64,000 bases of DNA from Stictocephala bisonia (taxonomy: Eukaryota; Arthropoda; Insecta; Hemiptera; Membracidae). The notes below the pieces were generated by a model. That model saw nothing but the letters and a program-made list of their open reading frames with translations, searched no databases and had not been told where the DNA came from. Positions 1-10,479 of this stretch are shown in pieces. Each line of letters starts with the position of its first letter. Within the stretch, counting starts at the first letter, position 1. The stretch lies in the NCBI GenBank assembly GCA_035578905.1, contig JAQJVL010000175.1, forward strand, positions 471,001-535,000, read 5' to 3'. A program made the translations under genes and the position numbers.

Positions 1-705
1 TCTGTATTGGAATATACTTTACACTAACCACACACTATGTAGCTAGGTATTGGGAACCCTGCAGCACTTACACAGTTGTAGGGTTGGTGACATAAGTGTG
101 TTCTGTATTGGAATATACTTTACACTAACCACACACTATGTAGCTAGGTATTGGGAACCCTGCGGCACTTACACAGTTGTAGGGTTGGTGACATAAGTAT
201 GTTCTGTATTGGAATATACTTTACAATAACCACACACTATGTAGCTAGGTATTGGGAACCCTGCAGTACTTACACAGTTGTAGGTTGGTGACATAAGTGT
301 GTTCTGTATTGGAATATACTTTACACTAACCACACACTATGTAGCTGGGTATTGGGAACTCTGTGGCACTTACATAGTTGTAGGGCTAGTGAAATAAGTG
401 TATATCTGTATTGAAAAATATATTTTACACTAACCACACACTATGTAGCTGGGTATTGGGAACTCTGCGGCACTTACATAGTTGTAGGGCTAGTGAAATA
501 AGTGTATATCTGCATTGAAAAATATATTTTACACTAACCACACACTATGTAGCTGGGTATTGGGAACTCTGCGGCACTTACATAGTTGTAGGGCTAGTGA
601 AATAAGTGTATATCTGTATTGAAAAATATATTTTACACTAACCACACACTATGTAGCTAGGTATTGGGAACTCTGCGGCACTTATATAGTTGTAGGGCTG
701 GTAAA
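1..705. repeat. Tandem repeat, 101-104 bp unit, about 7 copies
   Basis: Units begin with a tctgtattgraatat-like motif near 1, 102, 203, 303, 405, 509 and 613. The first four are 100-102 bp apart; the last ones are 104 bp apart, share 'gaaaaatatattttac' and form a distinct subfamily. The array starts at the window edge, so its true left end is not seen. No coding signal. Confidence 0.95.
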
Positions 706-1785
706 ATATCTGTAAACACACATTGCACGCATTCAATTGAATCTTCGATATGTCATTAATGTAATTTGTAATTAAATATGAGAGAAATTATCGTGTTAAT
801 TTAATTGCACATTATACAATCAACTAGTTACATAATAAATCGTGAGAACGTTGTTTTTAAAATTGCGAAAGAGGTTTTCCGAGGTACAATGTAATACACT
901 ATTTTATTTGTTACTGTTAAGAATCAACGTAGCTCAATGTTTTGTATGTATTTGACAGTTCAAAGAGAAAAAATATATTAATGATAGAGTCATGATAAAA
1001 GCATTACGACAAAATAATGGTAGCGGAAAAATGATAAGAAAATAGAAAAATATTATTGTTATTTGTGTTTTTTTATTTTTTATTTTTTTTTTAATTTTGT
1101 TGTAGTTATTTTAGCTAAATTATTTGACAATTAATAGTTACTATTAATTATATCACGCTGACTAGTTTCTTGGAATAGTTTGGAGTTAATTATCTCTTCA
1201 GACATGTTCACTAACTGGAAACTAGCTGACTCAGGATGCCATCTCTCCCCCACTTCTGTTCGTAAACTGGACAGTCCGCAAACTGGAAGACACGGAACAG
1301 CTGACCCCCAACTCTCCGAAGTGTCGCTATAACGCCACATAATCGTAAGGACAGCCTACGCTCAATAACACCTGAACTATGAAAGAAGTGCATCAAGCAT
1401 ACAGAAAAATTGAACAAATTACTTGGAAAGTGACCAACTACACGAAGACCTTCCTGGAGTAGAGCCAATGGTTATTTCAGTTACCTATGATTCTGAAATA
1501 TCCGAGGAATGTGGTTTTTTTCCGGAGAGGAGAATGAAGAATTTTTAGGCGATGTTACTCAGTGGATTGAGTAGCAGAGTATAAATTCCCTTATTTAAAT
1601 TGCAAAATATGACGCGGCTCTATTTGGACCAAGTATTAATGTGAGTATTGAAAATTCCTTGTATTACAGGAAGCAAATCATTTTTAAACTTGACATTGGA
1701 GGTCCAAAGCCCTCATGAGAAAAAGCGATGGGAAATTGTATAAAAATGAAAACAAAACTGTAAAATTTGGATGCCCAATATTGAA
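706..1785. other. AT-rich non-coding stretch
   Basis: Nothing recognisable. A slightly less AT-rich island at about 1200-1560 carries short open frames on the minus strand, but they match no family I know and have no repeat or splice context. T-rich tracts lie near 1066-1095. Confidence 0.5.
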
Positions 1786-2066
1786 TGTATTAAATTTTCA
1801 TCAAAATATATAAACGGGATTTTTATGCGGTTGATCAAAGTTGAGATTTGATTGAAAATAGTGAAAACTCGTCTATTTTTTCGTTCGGCACGTAGTATAA
1901 ATATGAAGAAACGTCACAAAACTTTTTCGTTTACACCAATCTACGCACAATAAAGTTACAAAAATATTGGCACAAGTTCCATCAACATAGCTTTATTGGT
2001 TTCATTTATGTAAGATTCCAAACTCGAGTCTCCACACTTTTTTACGGACAGTAGATGCCACATTTT
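1786..2066. mobile_element. Decayed terminal arm of the foldback element family found at 43.5-46.9 kb
   Basis: The segment matches 46630-46875 at roughly 70-75% by eye. Shared landmarks in the same order are 'gttcggcacg', 'aacgcacaat'-like and 'catagctttatt' blocks, then 'aaactcgagtctcca', ending in a 'ttacgga(c/t)agta' terminus. The other arm is absent, so this is a single-ended relic. It shows the family is dispersed in this genome. Confidence 0.7.
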
Positions 2067-3120
2067 AATTGTTGCCACTTTGTTGTCACATTTTAATTCT
2101 GTTGTCAAGCACGCTCGTGTGTGTCTTGTTCAACACTGTGGTAACTGAGGCCTCGTCTCTTCAAAGGCCAGAGTAACTGGCCTTTAGTTAACACAGAGTA
2201 ACACAGCGTTTCTAGTTACATTTACAGAGAAATGTTGCCCAACTTACACCACTCAAATGTTGAGGAACGTTCGGAGGAACTAGAATCGACTAACTTGATG
2301 AATCATACAATAGAATCATACAATGATAAGATTAAGTTTCTTTAATTATTAATGAAGAGCATGGTTAATAACAAACACATTTTTAATATGTTTAAGTTAA
2401 TTTACATACCAAACTAGTCATTCAAAATTCTAATACTGCTGACGCCTTCAACAGAACTGCAGATAGTTAAATAGAATATATTTTCTTCAAATTTATTTAA
2501 CAGGAAAGGAGTACAGTTTTAAAGGATTACAGTTTCCATGTCCATTGCAGTCCACTGATTTGACAAGGTAATAAAATACGAGCCATTGTATTTTAGAAAT
2601 AACTGTTAACTTATTTCATAATATAAATCCGTTTAGAATGGCAGATACTATCTTTTACATCAGTTACTGAAATATGGTCAAGATGTTACTGAAAATGTAC
2701 TATAATGAAATTCTGTCTTTCAGTTTCAATTAAACACAGTTCGGTTAAACAGATTAAATTCAATTGAATAATGTTTTAGCTACACCTGAATTTATTTGAA
2801 TCTGAGAATTAAATAAAAGACCTTAAAACTCCACTTTTACCTCTAATTATAAGATCTTAGATGAAAAATAGAATATATTACACTTTTATATTAATCGATT
2901 TTATCAAACGTACATTTATCATAAGTGAAACTATATCTCCTCACTCATTTTGTACGCAATTTATAACAACATAGTAGATAATCCTTCTCTCAGCTCATGT
3001 TAACCTGTTGTGATACAAAAATTATAACAAACTTATAGTCAATTAAATATTGGTTATGTATCGAGTATTTACAATTGAATACTTACTAAAACTCATACTT
3101 TAAATTAGTTAAACATTCAC
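2067..3120. other. Non-coding; one short hairpin
   Basis: No gene seen. A short perfect inverted repeat, aaaggccag / ctggccttt, lies at 2163-2185. The rest is AT-rich single-copy-looking DNA. Confidence 0.5.
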
Positions 3121-3425
3121 TTAAGTAATGGTGGGCAGTCCCTGGCTAAGTAATGGTGGGTATCCCCTGGCTAAGTAATGGTGGGTATCCCCTGGCTAAG
3201 TAATGGTGGGTATCCCCTGGCTAAGTAATGGTGGCCATCCCCTGGTTAAGTAATGGTGGGCATCCCCTAGCTAAGTAATGGTGGGCATCCCCTGGCTAAG
3301 TAATGGTGGGCATCCCCTGGCTAAGTAATGGTGGGCATCCCCTGGCTAAGTAATGGTGGGCATCCCCTGGCTAAGTAATGGTGGGCATCCCCTGGCTAAG
3401 TAATGGTGGGCATCCCCTGGCTAAG
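3121..3425. repeat. Minisatellite, 25-bp unit, about 12 copies
   Basis: Head-to-tail 'taagtaatggtgggcatccc' + 'ctggc' units. The first copies carry 'gggtatcccc' or 'gggcagtccc' variants; the later ones are nearly identical. There are no spacers, so this is not a CRISPR. Confidence 0.97.
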
Positions 3426-4436
3426 CGAAAAACAAGTAAAATATGTCTAAATGTTTAATATAGTGAAATGTATATAACTACAAAGTTTAATTATATTTTG
3501 TTCTATAGTTTCAAAATTAAAAAATATATTCCTTATTTTTTATCAATCCTGTAAAGGTGACTCCAGTCCATTACGTGCTTGGACAGTGTCTACATCGCAA
3601 CAACGTGGTAACACTAGAGTACAGCGTTGATTAGCATTCATCGCCCTAACAAGTAACACAATTGACCTGCAGCTACTTGTAATTCTTTTCTCACATCTTA
3701 AATTCTCCCCTAACTAAATTCTGTTAATTCAACTGTCAGTATAATTTAATTCAAGCTAATTAGCTTTTTAAATTATTTTAATCCAATTCTTTTTGTGTAG
3801 AAACGTTGTATTAAAGTACTAATTAACTGGTTTTACATAAATTTATGATTTTTGTCGACGAACCTAATTGGGATTCTGTCGTTTGAAACTAAAATAAACA
3901 CGTGTTTTATATTCGAGTCTATAATATTTGTTACTAGCACAGTACCCGTCCTTCGTGCGGCGTTTACGTTGATTTTTATTGTGCTTATGGCATTCCGTAA
4001 TACAAAACATGGATGAAATAAGTAAACTCTAGGTTGTTTAAACAATTTTTATTATGATCATTTTTAGAAAAAAATTAATTTATTTCAGAGTATTGAAAAA
4101 TACAATTTGTTGTACATAAATCATTGCACCAGTGAATGGCCGTTTAAGCTTGAGTTTCCGCTTAAATCTTGCATGGGAAACAGTCTATTACGCTGCAGTG
4201 TATGGAACAGTTCAAACGTCTTGGCCGTATTCTCCTCTACTTCATAAATATAAAACTTAATGTATTATGTTTAACAGAGTATTGAAAAATGGTCTGTTGG
4301 TATCGGAATATGAGTTCAAGTCAATTTTCTTAGTATGGAGGGAAATAAAAGAGGTTGAACTTTGGCCGAGCAGACAAACAAGTGCTATAACAAATGCGGC
4401 AATTAAAGAAAGTGAAGAAACAGAATAATTGCAACA
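3426..4436. other. Non-coding stretch
   Basis: No supported gene. 'cagtacccgtccttcgtgcg' at about 3940-3960 resembles the terminus of a dispersed insect repeat (compare 'cagtaccattactcgcttcg' near 42948), but no complete element can be defined. Confidence 0.45.
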
Positions 4437-5150
4437 TGATCAAAACAATCTTATACATATTTCAAAGCAAGGGTATAGTACAACTACAATACCTGGTCGG
4501 AGCCGAGGAATACACGAAGAGTACTTTCCACACAAAACAACTAAAGATGCCCCAACAAAACGATCTTATACCTACTTCAAAGCAAGGGTGTAGTGCAACT
4601 ACAATACCTGGTCGGAGCCGAGGAATACACGAAGAGTACTTTCCACACAAAACAACTAAAGATGCCCCAACAAAACGATCTTATACCTACTTCAAAGCAA
4701 GGGTGTAGTGCAACTACAATACCTGGTCGGAGCCGAGGAATACACGAAGAGTACTTTCCACACAAAACAACTAAAGATGCCCCAACAAAACGATCTTATA
4801 CCTACTTCAAAGCAAGGGTGTAGTGCAACTACAATACCTGGTCGGAGCCGAGGAATACACGAAGAGTACTTTTCACACAAAACAACTAAAGATGCCCCAA
4901 CAAAACGATCTTATACCTACTTCAAAGCAAGGGTGTAGTGCAACTACAATACCTGGTCGGAGCCGAGGAATACACGTGGAGTACTTTTCACATAAAACAA
5001 CTGAAGACGCCCCAAAACAACAATATTATACATATTTCAAAGCAAGGGTGTAGTACAACTACAATACCTGGTCGGAGCCGAGGAATACACGAAGAGTACT
5101 TTCCACACAAAACAACTGAAGACACCCCAACAAAACGATCTTATGATACG
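4437..5150. repeat. Tandem repeat, 115-bp unit, about 6 copies
   Basis: Successive 'tacaatacctggtcggagcc' blocks lie 115 bp apart (about 4478, 4593, 4708, 4823, 4938, 5053). The unit lacks stops in enough frames for 60-100-codon open frames on both strands. Since 115 is not a multiple of 3, the reading frame changes at each unit and each open frame ends after about two units. I therefore treat the open frames as artefacts of the repeat. The last two copies are more diverged. Confidence 0.95.
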
Positions 5151-6589
5151 ATAGTTTATCAGAATCTAATTCTTCGCTGGAAGAAATGGTAGCCCTAAGT
5201 CTCAGCCAAGGGAAAAACAATATGTGGCCAAAAAAGTAATAAGGTAAAACAAAGAAAACAAAGCAAGAAAAGGTTCCCTTCACCTTCACTTCCAAAAATT
5301 GGAAATTGTACCATGATAACAAACTAAATGTGAAAAAAGAAAAGGAGAGTGCTACGAAAAAGAGGAAGATTGTAAGGAAAAGTAAAAAAATTATCAAGTA
5401 AATTATAGGCAAGATAGACATAGACAACAACAGTTAATGGAGGAGTGAAAAATAGCTAAGAAAAATGAAACTAAGATGAAGCTAGCAAATTTTAAGTATA
5501 GAAAGAACACTTATCATATTTTATTCGCCTTTTTTTTAGTATCAATAAAATAAATTCTTAAGAATATTCAGCGCATGTATTATTTTAGGCATGAAATATT
5601 AGAACCTTTTTTTGTTCATACGTCTTACGTGTAAATAACCAAATAAAGGAATAAAATTAGAGTTGGAAAAGGTTTTATTATCTATTTGTGCAGGTAAATA
5701 GTACAGCTTAGAGTTAAATATATATAATTAAATGATAAATCTAGTAAATTATCGTAAACTTTAATACTCTGTCAAATTCTCGTTATAGTTTATCCACATG
5801 ATTTCTGGTGGTTTTTTTGTGTCTCCTAGTATTTAATCTGTCAGAAAACATTGTTTCTAAAAATTTAAAAGAAAATTGAATAGTGAACAAAGTGGTACAT
5901 CACTGTGGAGTACATCAAAGTGGAACATAGTGAACAAATAGTGAATAACCAAAGTGGTCATGGTCATTCACTGATTATACCCATAGTTAAGATGCAGGAA
6001 GGAAATGACCGATTTCAATCTTAAAATGAGTAGAATTGTAGACCTTAACATGTTAACTATTGATTACATTACTATATTCCTGTTTCAATCAATAATCAAA
6101 GAACAATGAGTAATAAAGCTGACCCTGTTCGTACGATAGCTGACTGTTCAGTGGGGAAGCTGAACATGAACTGGGTGGAACACTTAATTTTGTTTGTGGT
6201 ACAAACAGATGTTTGACACTTTCTTTTTGAACCAGTGACAGGGAAGATTCAAATCAGACTCCAAAGTTACTTTAAGACGGTTTGTGATAGACTAGGCAAC
6301 AAGGAAAGCTTAATACGAAACAATCATTCACTGGGGGGTGGTGGTTCACTGGTGCACTCACCCTATTTACTTCAGAATTATGTGTTGTTTGTTTATTCCA
6401 ACAGCTGATTAATGAAACTATTATAAACAATTGTCATAATGGTATTGCCATAAGGCTTTCATTAATACTTCTTAGAGCCTCTGGAGCGGTGCCTTGATGG
6501 AATTTAAAAATAAAGATAGGCCTATGTGTAAATAACCTATATTATCATATATTTAGGCCTATAATAGTCCATGTAGTATTATACTCGTA
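5151..6589. other. Non-coding; purine-rich tract
   Basis: 5200-5470 is strikingly A/G-rich on the plus strand. The minus-strand open frame over it is low-complexity and hydrophobic only because of this bias. Around 5880-6370 the words 'agtggtacatcact', 'cattcactg' and 'gtggttcactggtgcactcac' recur loosely. No gene is supported. Confidence 0.45.
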
Positions 6590-6715
6590 GAACCAAAGAC
6601 CTAAGAATGTCCATGCAAAATTTCAGCTGAATGGCTCCAGTAGTTTTTACGTGTTTGAGTAACACACAGACAGACAACATTAGATTTTTATATTATGTTA
6701 ATACTAGTGGACCCG
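6590..6715 (+). mobile_element. Probable 3' tail of an RTE-type LINE or LINE-mobilised SINE
   Basis: 'tgcaaaatttcagctgaatgg' followed by 'cagacagacaacattagatt' and a TA-rich end has the layout of a very common arthropod retrotransposon tail: 'CAAATTTCA...', then acagacag, then ttttatata. No coding part is attached. The family assignment is recognition only. Confidence 0.4.
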
Positions 6716-6766
6716 TGCGTAACTCGATATTGTAATTAGTGGGGGGGGGGGGTTTCTGACATTTAA

Positions 6767-7778
6767 GGCCCCTACAGACTATACAACCATCGAACATTCT
6801 ATCGCACAAATTTAGCAAAATTCCGAGATATTTATGACGATCGCATAGTGTGAGGGGAATTTTAGAGCTAGTGCAGACGTCTGTTCCACGAACGCACGTC
6901 GAATGAACAAGTCAATATTTTCATGCGACGCTGCACTAAATCGTATAGTCTGGTCTGGAATCTGGAGGCAATACGGCAGATTCGATGAGCGATTCGATCA
7001 AGTTTTGGTACTGCGCATGCGCAGGCCTACTGCCGAGCACATTTGTATCACCGCCTTTCTGCTACGGTGATACAAATGTGACTGGGTTTCTTTTAATTAT
7101 GTGTTGTTTTTAATTCAATGAAATAATGAAAAACCGCATCCGTGTTACTTTCAAATCCAGATTTTGTGGAGCCAACGAATGACAGAAGTTCTACAGAAAC
7201 AAATGTAACGAATATTCAAATAGAGATAAGCGATAGGCGGCATACAATATACTACTTTGCAATGGGCTTCCGAATGCAAGTTAGAAGATGTTAAAAAGAA
7301 TATCGTCAACTTGCGGACCAGTTTTAGGAAAGAGTTCTCATTCAAGACACAAAATCGAGTACCAAAATAGTACGGAGTTTTTCATGTTTTAGACACTGAA
7401 TTATTTTTAATTAATTATTTATTGACATTCATTATTTTTACATATTGAAAATTTGACTGTTTTAACAGCATTCATGTATTCAAAATTAATTAGAATAATT
7501 TAAAAGTTAAATGAGGTAAGTCAATATTTAAAACCCAAATACAATAATTAGAGTTCCAAGACAACGACATTATAATATTCAATATGTCACGGAACACTGC
7601 AAATAATGAAACAAAACTGAAATGTTTGTGAAGGACAATGGCTTGCGCGGGAAATCGCAAAATGTGTAATTTCGCATGTGCATGTGTAAAATCGCATAGT
7701 GTGTAGGCTCTGTGCGATTTCGATCATGCGATGGCCCGTGCGATGGACTGTTCAATGGTTGTATAGTATGTAGGGGCC
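6767..7778. mobile_element. Non-autonomous DNA transposon, about 1.0 kb, with terminal inverted repeats
   Basis: The left end 'ggcccctacagactatacaa' at 6767 is mirrored by 'ttgtatagtatgtaggggcc' ending at 7778; the TIRs run about 33 bp with few mismatches. Subterminal words ('cgcatagtgtg', 'tcgcac') repeat on both sides. An internal hairpin at 7038-7080 has perfect 15-16-bp arms (cacatttgtatcacc / ggtgatacaaatgtg). No transposase is visible and no target duplication is clear. A G-tract of about 12 lies just before it at 6741. Superfamily undecided (hAT or PIF/Harbinger are candidates). Confidence 0.7.
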
Positions 7779-7799
7779 ATTATTCTTGTTACGTAACTC

Positions 7800-9010
7800 T
7801 GCTTGGATTAATGCTTACTAAAGCGCTTAATTTTGTAAATAAACATTTTGAGAATCAGTTTAGTTATGGTCGTGCTATTATCATTTCGCCTATAAAGTGG
7901 ATAGCCATTTACATTTTCTTTTTGTTTCCTCAATGAAAGATTTTGGAAATTCTTCCTTACATTTTCCTTCTTGCATGCAAACACAGGAAGGATTAAGATG
8001 ACCACAGGGCCCATGTACCAAATGAGTTTTTACTCATTCATATAGTTATGTATGTGAAGGGTTGGGAATTTCAACAGATACAACTTTGTCAATGTTCTCT
8101 GGGTTCCTAAACTTAAAATTATCTTCCAATATTAAATGTGGGGCAGTCCACGTTTTTGGAATTCCACAGTGTACAAAAACGCTTTTACTGCTCCAAAGAT
8201 ATCTACTTTACAAATTAGTCGTTACAATTCTTCCACTTTAGCATGAAAAACTCGTACCACAATAGCTGGCCTATTATTTGGTGTCTAACAAGAATGAATA
8301 CATACTATCAGTCATTTCATACAAAGTAAATGTTATGAAGAGGTCTGGCTTGCCAAACTTTCTCACAAATGCCATAGCACCTAGGTTATTATGCATCATA
8401 TTTTTTGGACTGCCAATAAAAGATGAATGCAGAACTACAATCCGATCGACTCTCAACTGTACATGCTCAGCCCTGACACGCAAAGCATCTGTTAAGCCTA
8501 TGTATGTTTCTACACGCAATTTAGTTTGTTACCTCCGAATGTACTGCAGCCTATCTCCTTCAATACGGTAGTAATAGTCCACAAAAGTTGCTGAGTAAAT
8601 TTTCCAGCATTTATTAATGGATTAAAGTCACCTGCAGGACCATTTTCTCGGACCGAAATAAAACGTATTCTCACATAGTAAACAGTCTTTCGTATTTCAG
8701 TTTGACGCAGACCTTGAATTGGCATATCTATGTGCCAACCAGTTTCACTACATGGCCAAATCAAAGCGTAGCACATAGGATTACAATGTATACTATCATA
8801 ATCTATCATTTGTAAAGCACCTGCTGTTTCATAAACAGTTATATGTCTTTAAGAAGGATATGCTCCATCAGCTGTTTCAAACACTGCAGCAATATCAGTA
8901 GTAGTAGGATCATTATAACATCGCTGATCTGCAGATGGTATAAAAATCCTTAGAAAATGTAAAATATTGATGGTTATATACAAGGTAACAGGATCCGTTG
9001 GTCAGGTCCT
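7800..9010 (-). pseudogene. Helitron Rep/helicase polyprotein fragment (Helitron_like_N region), broken
   Basis: Read on the minus strand, three open blocks match the N-terminal Rep region of Helitron proteins in order. 8809-8510 holds 'IHCNPMCYALIWP...GWH' (family: HPxYDPLQYPLLFPxGxxGWH). 8519-8274 holds 'SFIGSPKNM' and 'FVRKFGKPDLFITFT' (family: PSSFTGSPRYM...VRKFGKPDLFITFT). 8014-7808 holds 'MGPV..' and 'NVNGYPLYRRNDN' (family: HGPCG...GYPLYRRRDNG). Upstream, 8950-8815 still reads as the preceding conserved stretch but has stops. Helitron Rep nicks and joins DNA during rolling-circle transposition. Frameshifts and stops between blocks, and the absent helicase domain, make it inactive. No CTRR-hairpin 3' end was found. 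Confidence 0.85.
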
Positions 9011-9230
9011 GGTCCTGGTATGTTACTTGCTTCCAATTTTAAGATATTGGCTTCAATTTTAGGGTTAGAGATATTTGTACCTCAAAGCCTTGTAGCATCT
9101 GCTGGTTAAATTTATTACGTAAACCTAACACTTTTGGACAATGATCTATTACTAATTTAACGTATGGATGAATTGGTATCATGTGAAAAATAATCATTTT
9201 TCACCAAGACAGAAAAATAGGGCAACAGGG

Positions 9231-9353
9231 TATTAACCAACTCACCTAGCCATACACTTACAGTGATGTTGATAGGATGGTAAACGATTCTCATCGCATC
9301 ACTATCAACATGGGTGATGAGATTTGATAGTGATGTGTATAGTGTTGGTTAAC
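9231..9353. mobile_element. Possible small palindromic (MITE-like) element
   Basis: 'attaaccaac...catacact' near 9231 is mirrored by 'agtgttggttaac' ending near 9353. Between them, 'catcactatcaa' at about 9296 pairs with 'ttgatagtgatg' at about 9325. The arms are imperfect and no target duplication is evident. Confidence 0.35.
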
Positions 9354-9414
9354 TGCCAAACACATTGCTAGCAATCCTTCTCAGCCCCGTGAGTGACATT
9401 GACAACCTCATAAC

Positions 9415-9565
9415 AATCCCACACGTAAGACGTTGACTGCTCTCTAAACACCATTACACGTACGACTGACAGCTCTTCCAACATACTCACACGTACGACA
9501 TTGTCAGCTCTTCCAACACCCTCACACGTACGACTGATAGCTCTGCCAACATACTCACACATTTT
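9415..9565. repeat. Short degenerate minisatellite, about 37-42 bp unit, 4 copies
   Basis: Repeated 'cacacgtacgac...agctcttccaacat' blocks at about 9420, 9460, 9490 and 9525. The first is the most diverged. The minus-strand open frame across it is a consequence of the repeat. Confidence 0.7.
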
Positions 9566-9614
9566 ATTGTTCTAAGCCACATCATATAATCTACATAATT
9601 ATAATAAACCTATC

Positions 9615-10012
9615 ACACCCTCCCATCCATACATGCACGGAGGTGATGAACCACCCACCCGCTAATACATGCACAGTGATGCTGACCCACCTGCCCGCCC
9701 ATACATGTATAGTGGTGATGACCCACCTGCCTGCCCATACATGTACAGTGGTGATGGCCCACCTGCCTGCCCATTCTTGAACAGTGATGATGACCCACCT
9801 GCCCGCCCATACATGTACAGTGGTGATGACCCACCTGCCTGCCCATTCATGTACGGTGGTGATGACCCACCTGCCTGCCCATACATGTACGGTGGTGATG
9901 GCCCACCTGCCTGCCCATACATGAACAGGTGTTTTGACCCACCTGCCTGTCCATTCATGTACGGTGGTGATGGCCCACCTGCCTGCCCATACATGTACAG
10001 GTGTTTTGACAT
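9615..10012. repeat. Minisatellite, 36-bp unit, about 10 copies, open in several frames
   Basis: The unit is 'acctgcctgcccatacatgt' + 'acagtggtgatgaccc'. Because 36 is a multiple of 3, the plus strand reads as a 12-residue repeat (DDPPACPYMYSG with variants) and the minus strand reads as Gly/Gln-rich or His/Cys-rich 12-residue repeats. The plus frame runs beyond the array to 10088. No signal peptide, splice context or conserved flank supports a protein. A related C-rich 36-bp-type array lies at 48760-48915. Confidence 0.9.
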
Positions 10013-10479
10013 TCAGAAAAAAACTTCATTTACATTATACCAGCCTATGGTTTACGTTACCCAATTTCAATTTTACAAGAGATGCTAGTAAATCAAAAAC
10101 AGTAATCTATAATAATTTTACTAACTTACATGACCAGACAAAGCAATGTAGTTTTCTCTGCGTTGTCAGACCATCACGCTCAAGAGGCCATCATTAATTT
10201 GTTTACGCCTTCTGATTGCCTCACTCCCAAGTTTCATTTTTGCAGGCGCTTTTCCCAAGCGAATATTATAAGTTTCTGATACTTCTTAAAAAAATGAAAA
10301 TTGGAATCAAATATTTGCCGAGAAAAATCTTGAGAGCAAATTTAGTTCATTTCATAGCATTCATAAGCATCATTTTGTTGTTTTCTTTCCTCTTCAAAAA
10401 AGCAACATAGTTAGGGAAAAACATTTTATGAAAATTCAGCTTATCAACGAAATTCGTTAGTCTAAGGATAAACTAATGT
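10013..10479. other. Non-coding stretch
   Basis: No recognisable gene. A hydrophobic 64-codon frame at 10216-10410 is AT-rich with no family resemblance. Confidence 0.45.

Noticed and set aside
1131..1468. Overlapping minus-strand frames as a host exon
   Set aside because: No recognisable domain, no clear splice sites, and two frames are equally open.
5059..5430. 123-codon hydrophobic minus-strand frame, possible membrane protein
   Set aside because: It is antisense to an A/G-rich tract, which automatically yields Phe/Leu/Ser-rich codons. No start context or family resemblance.
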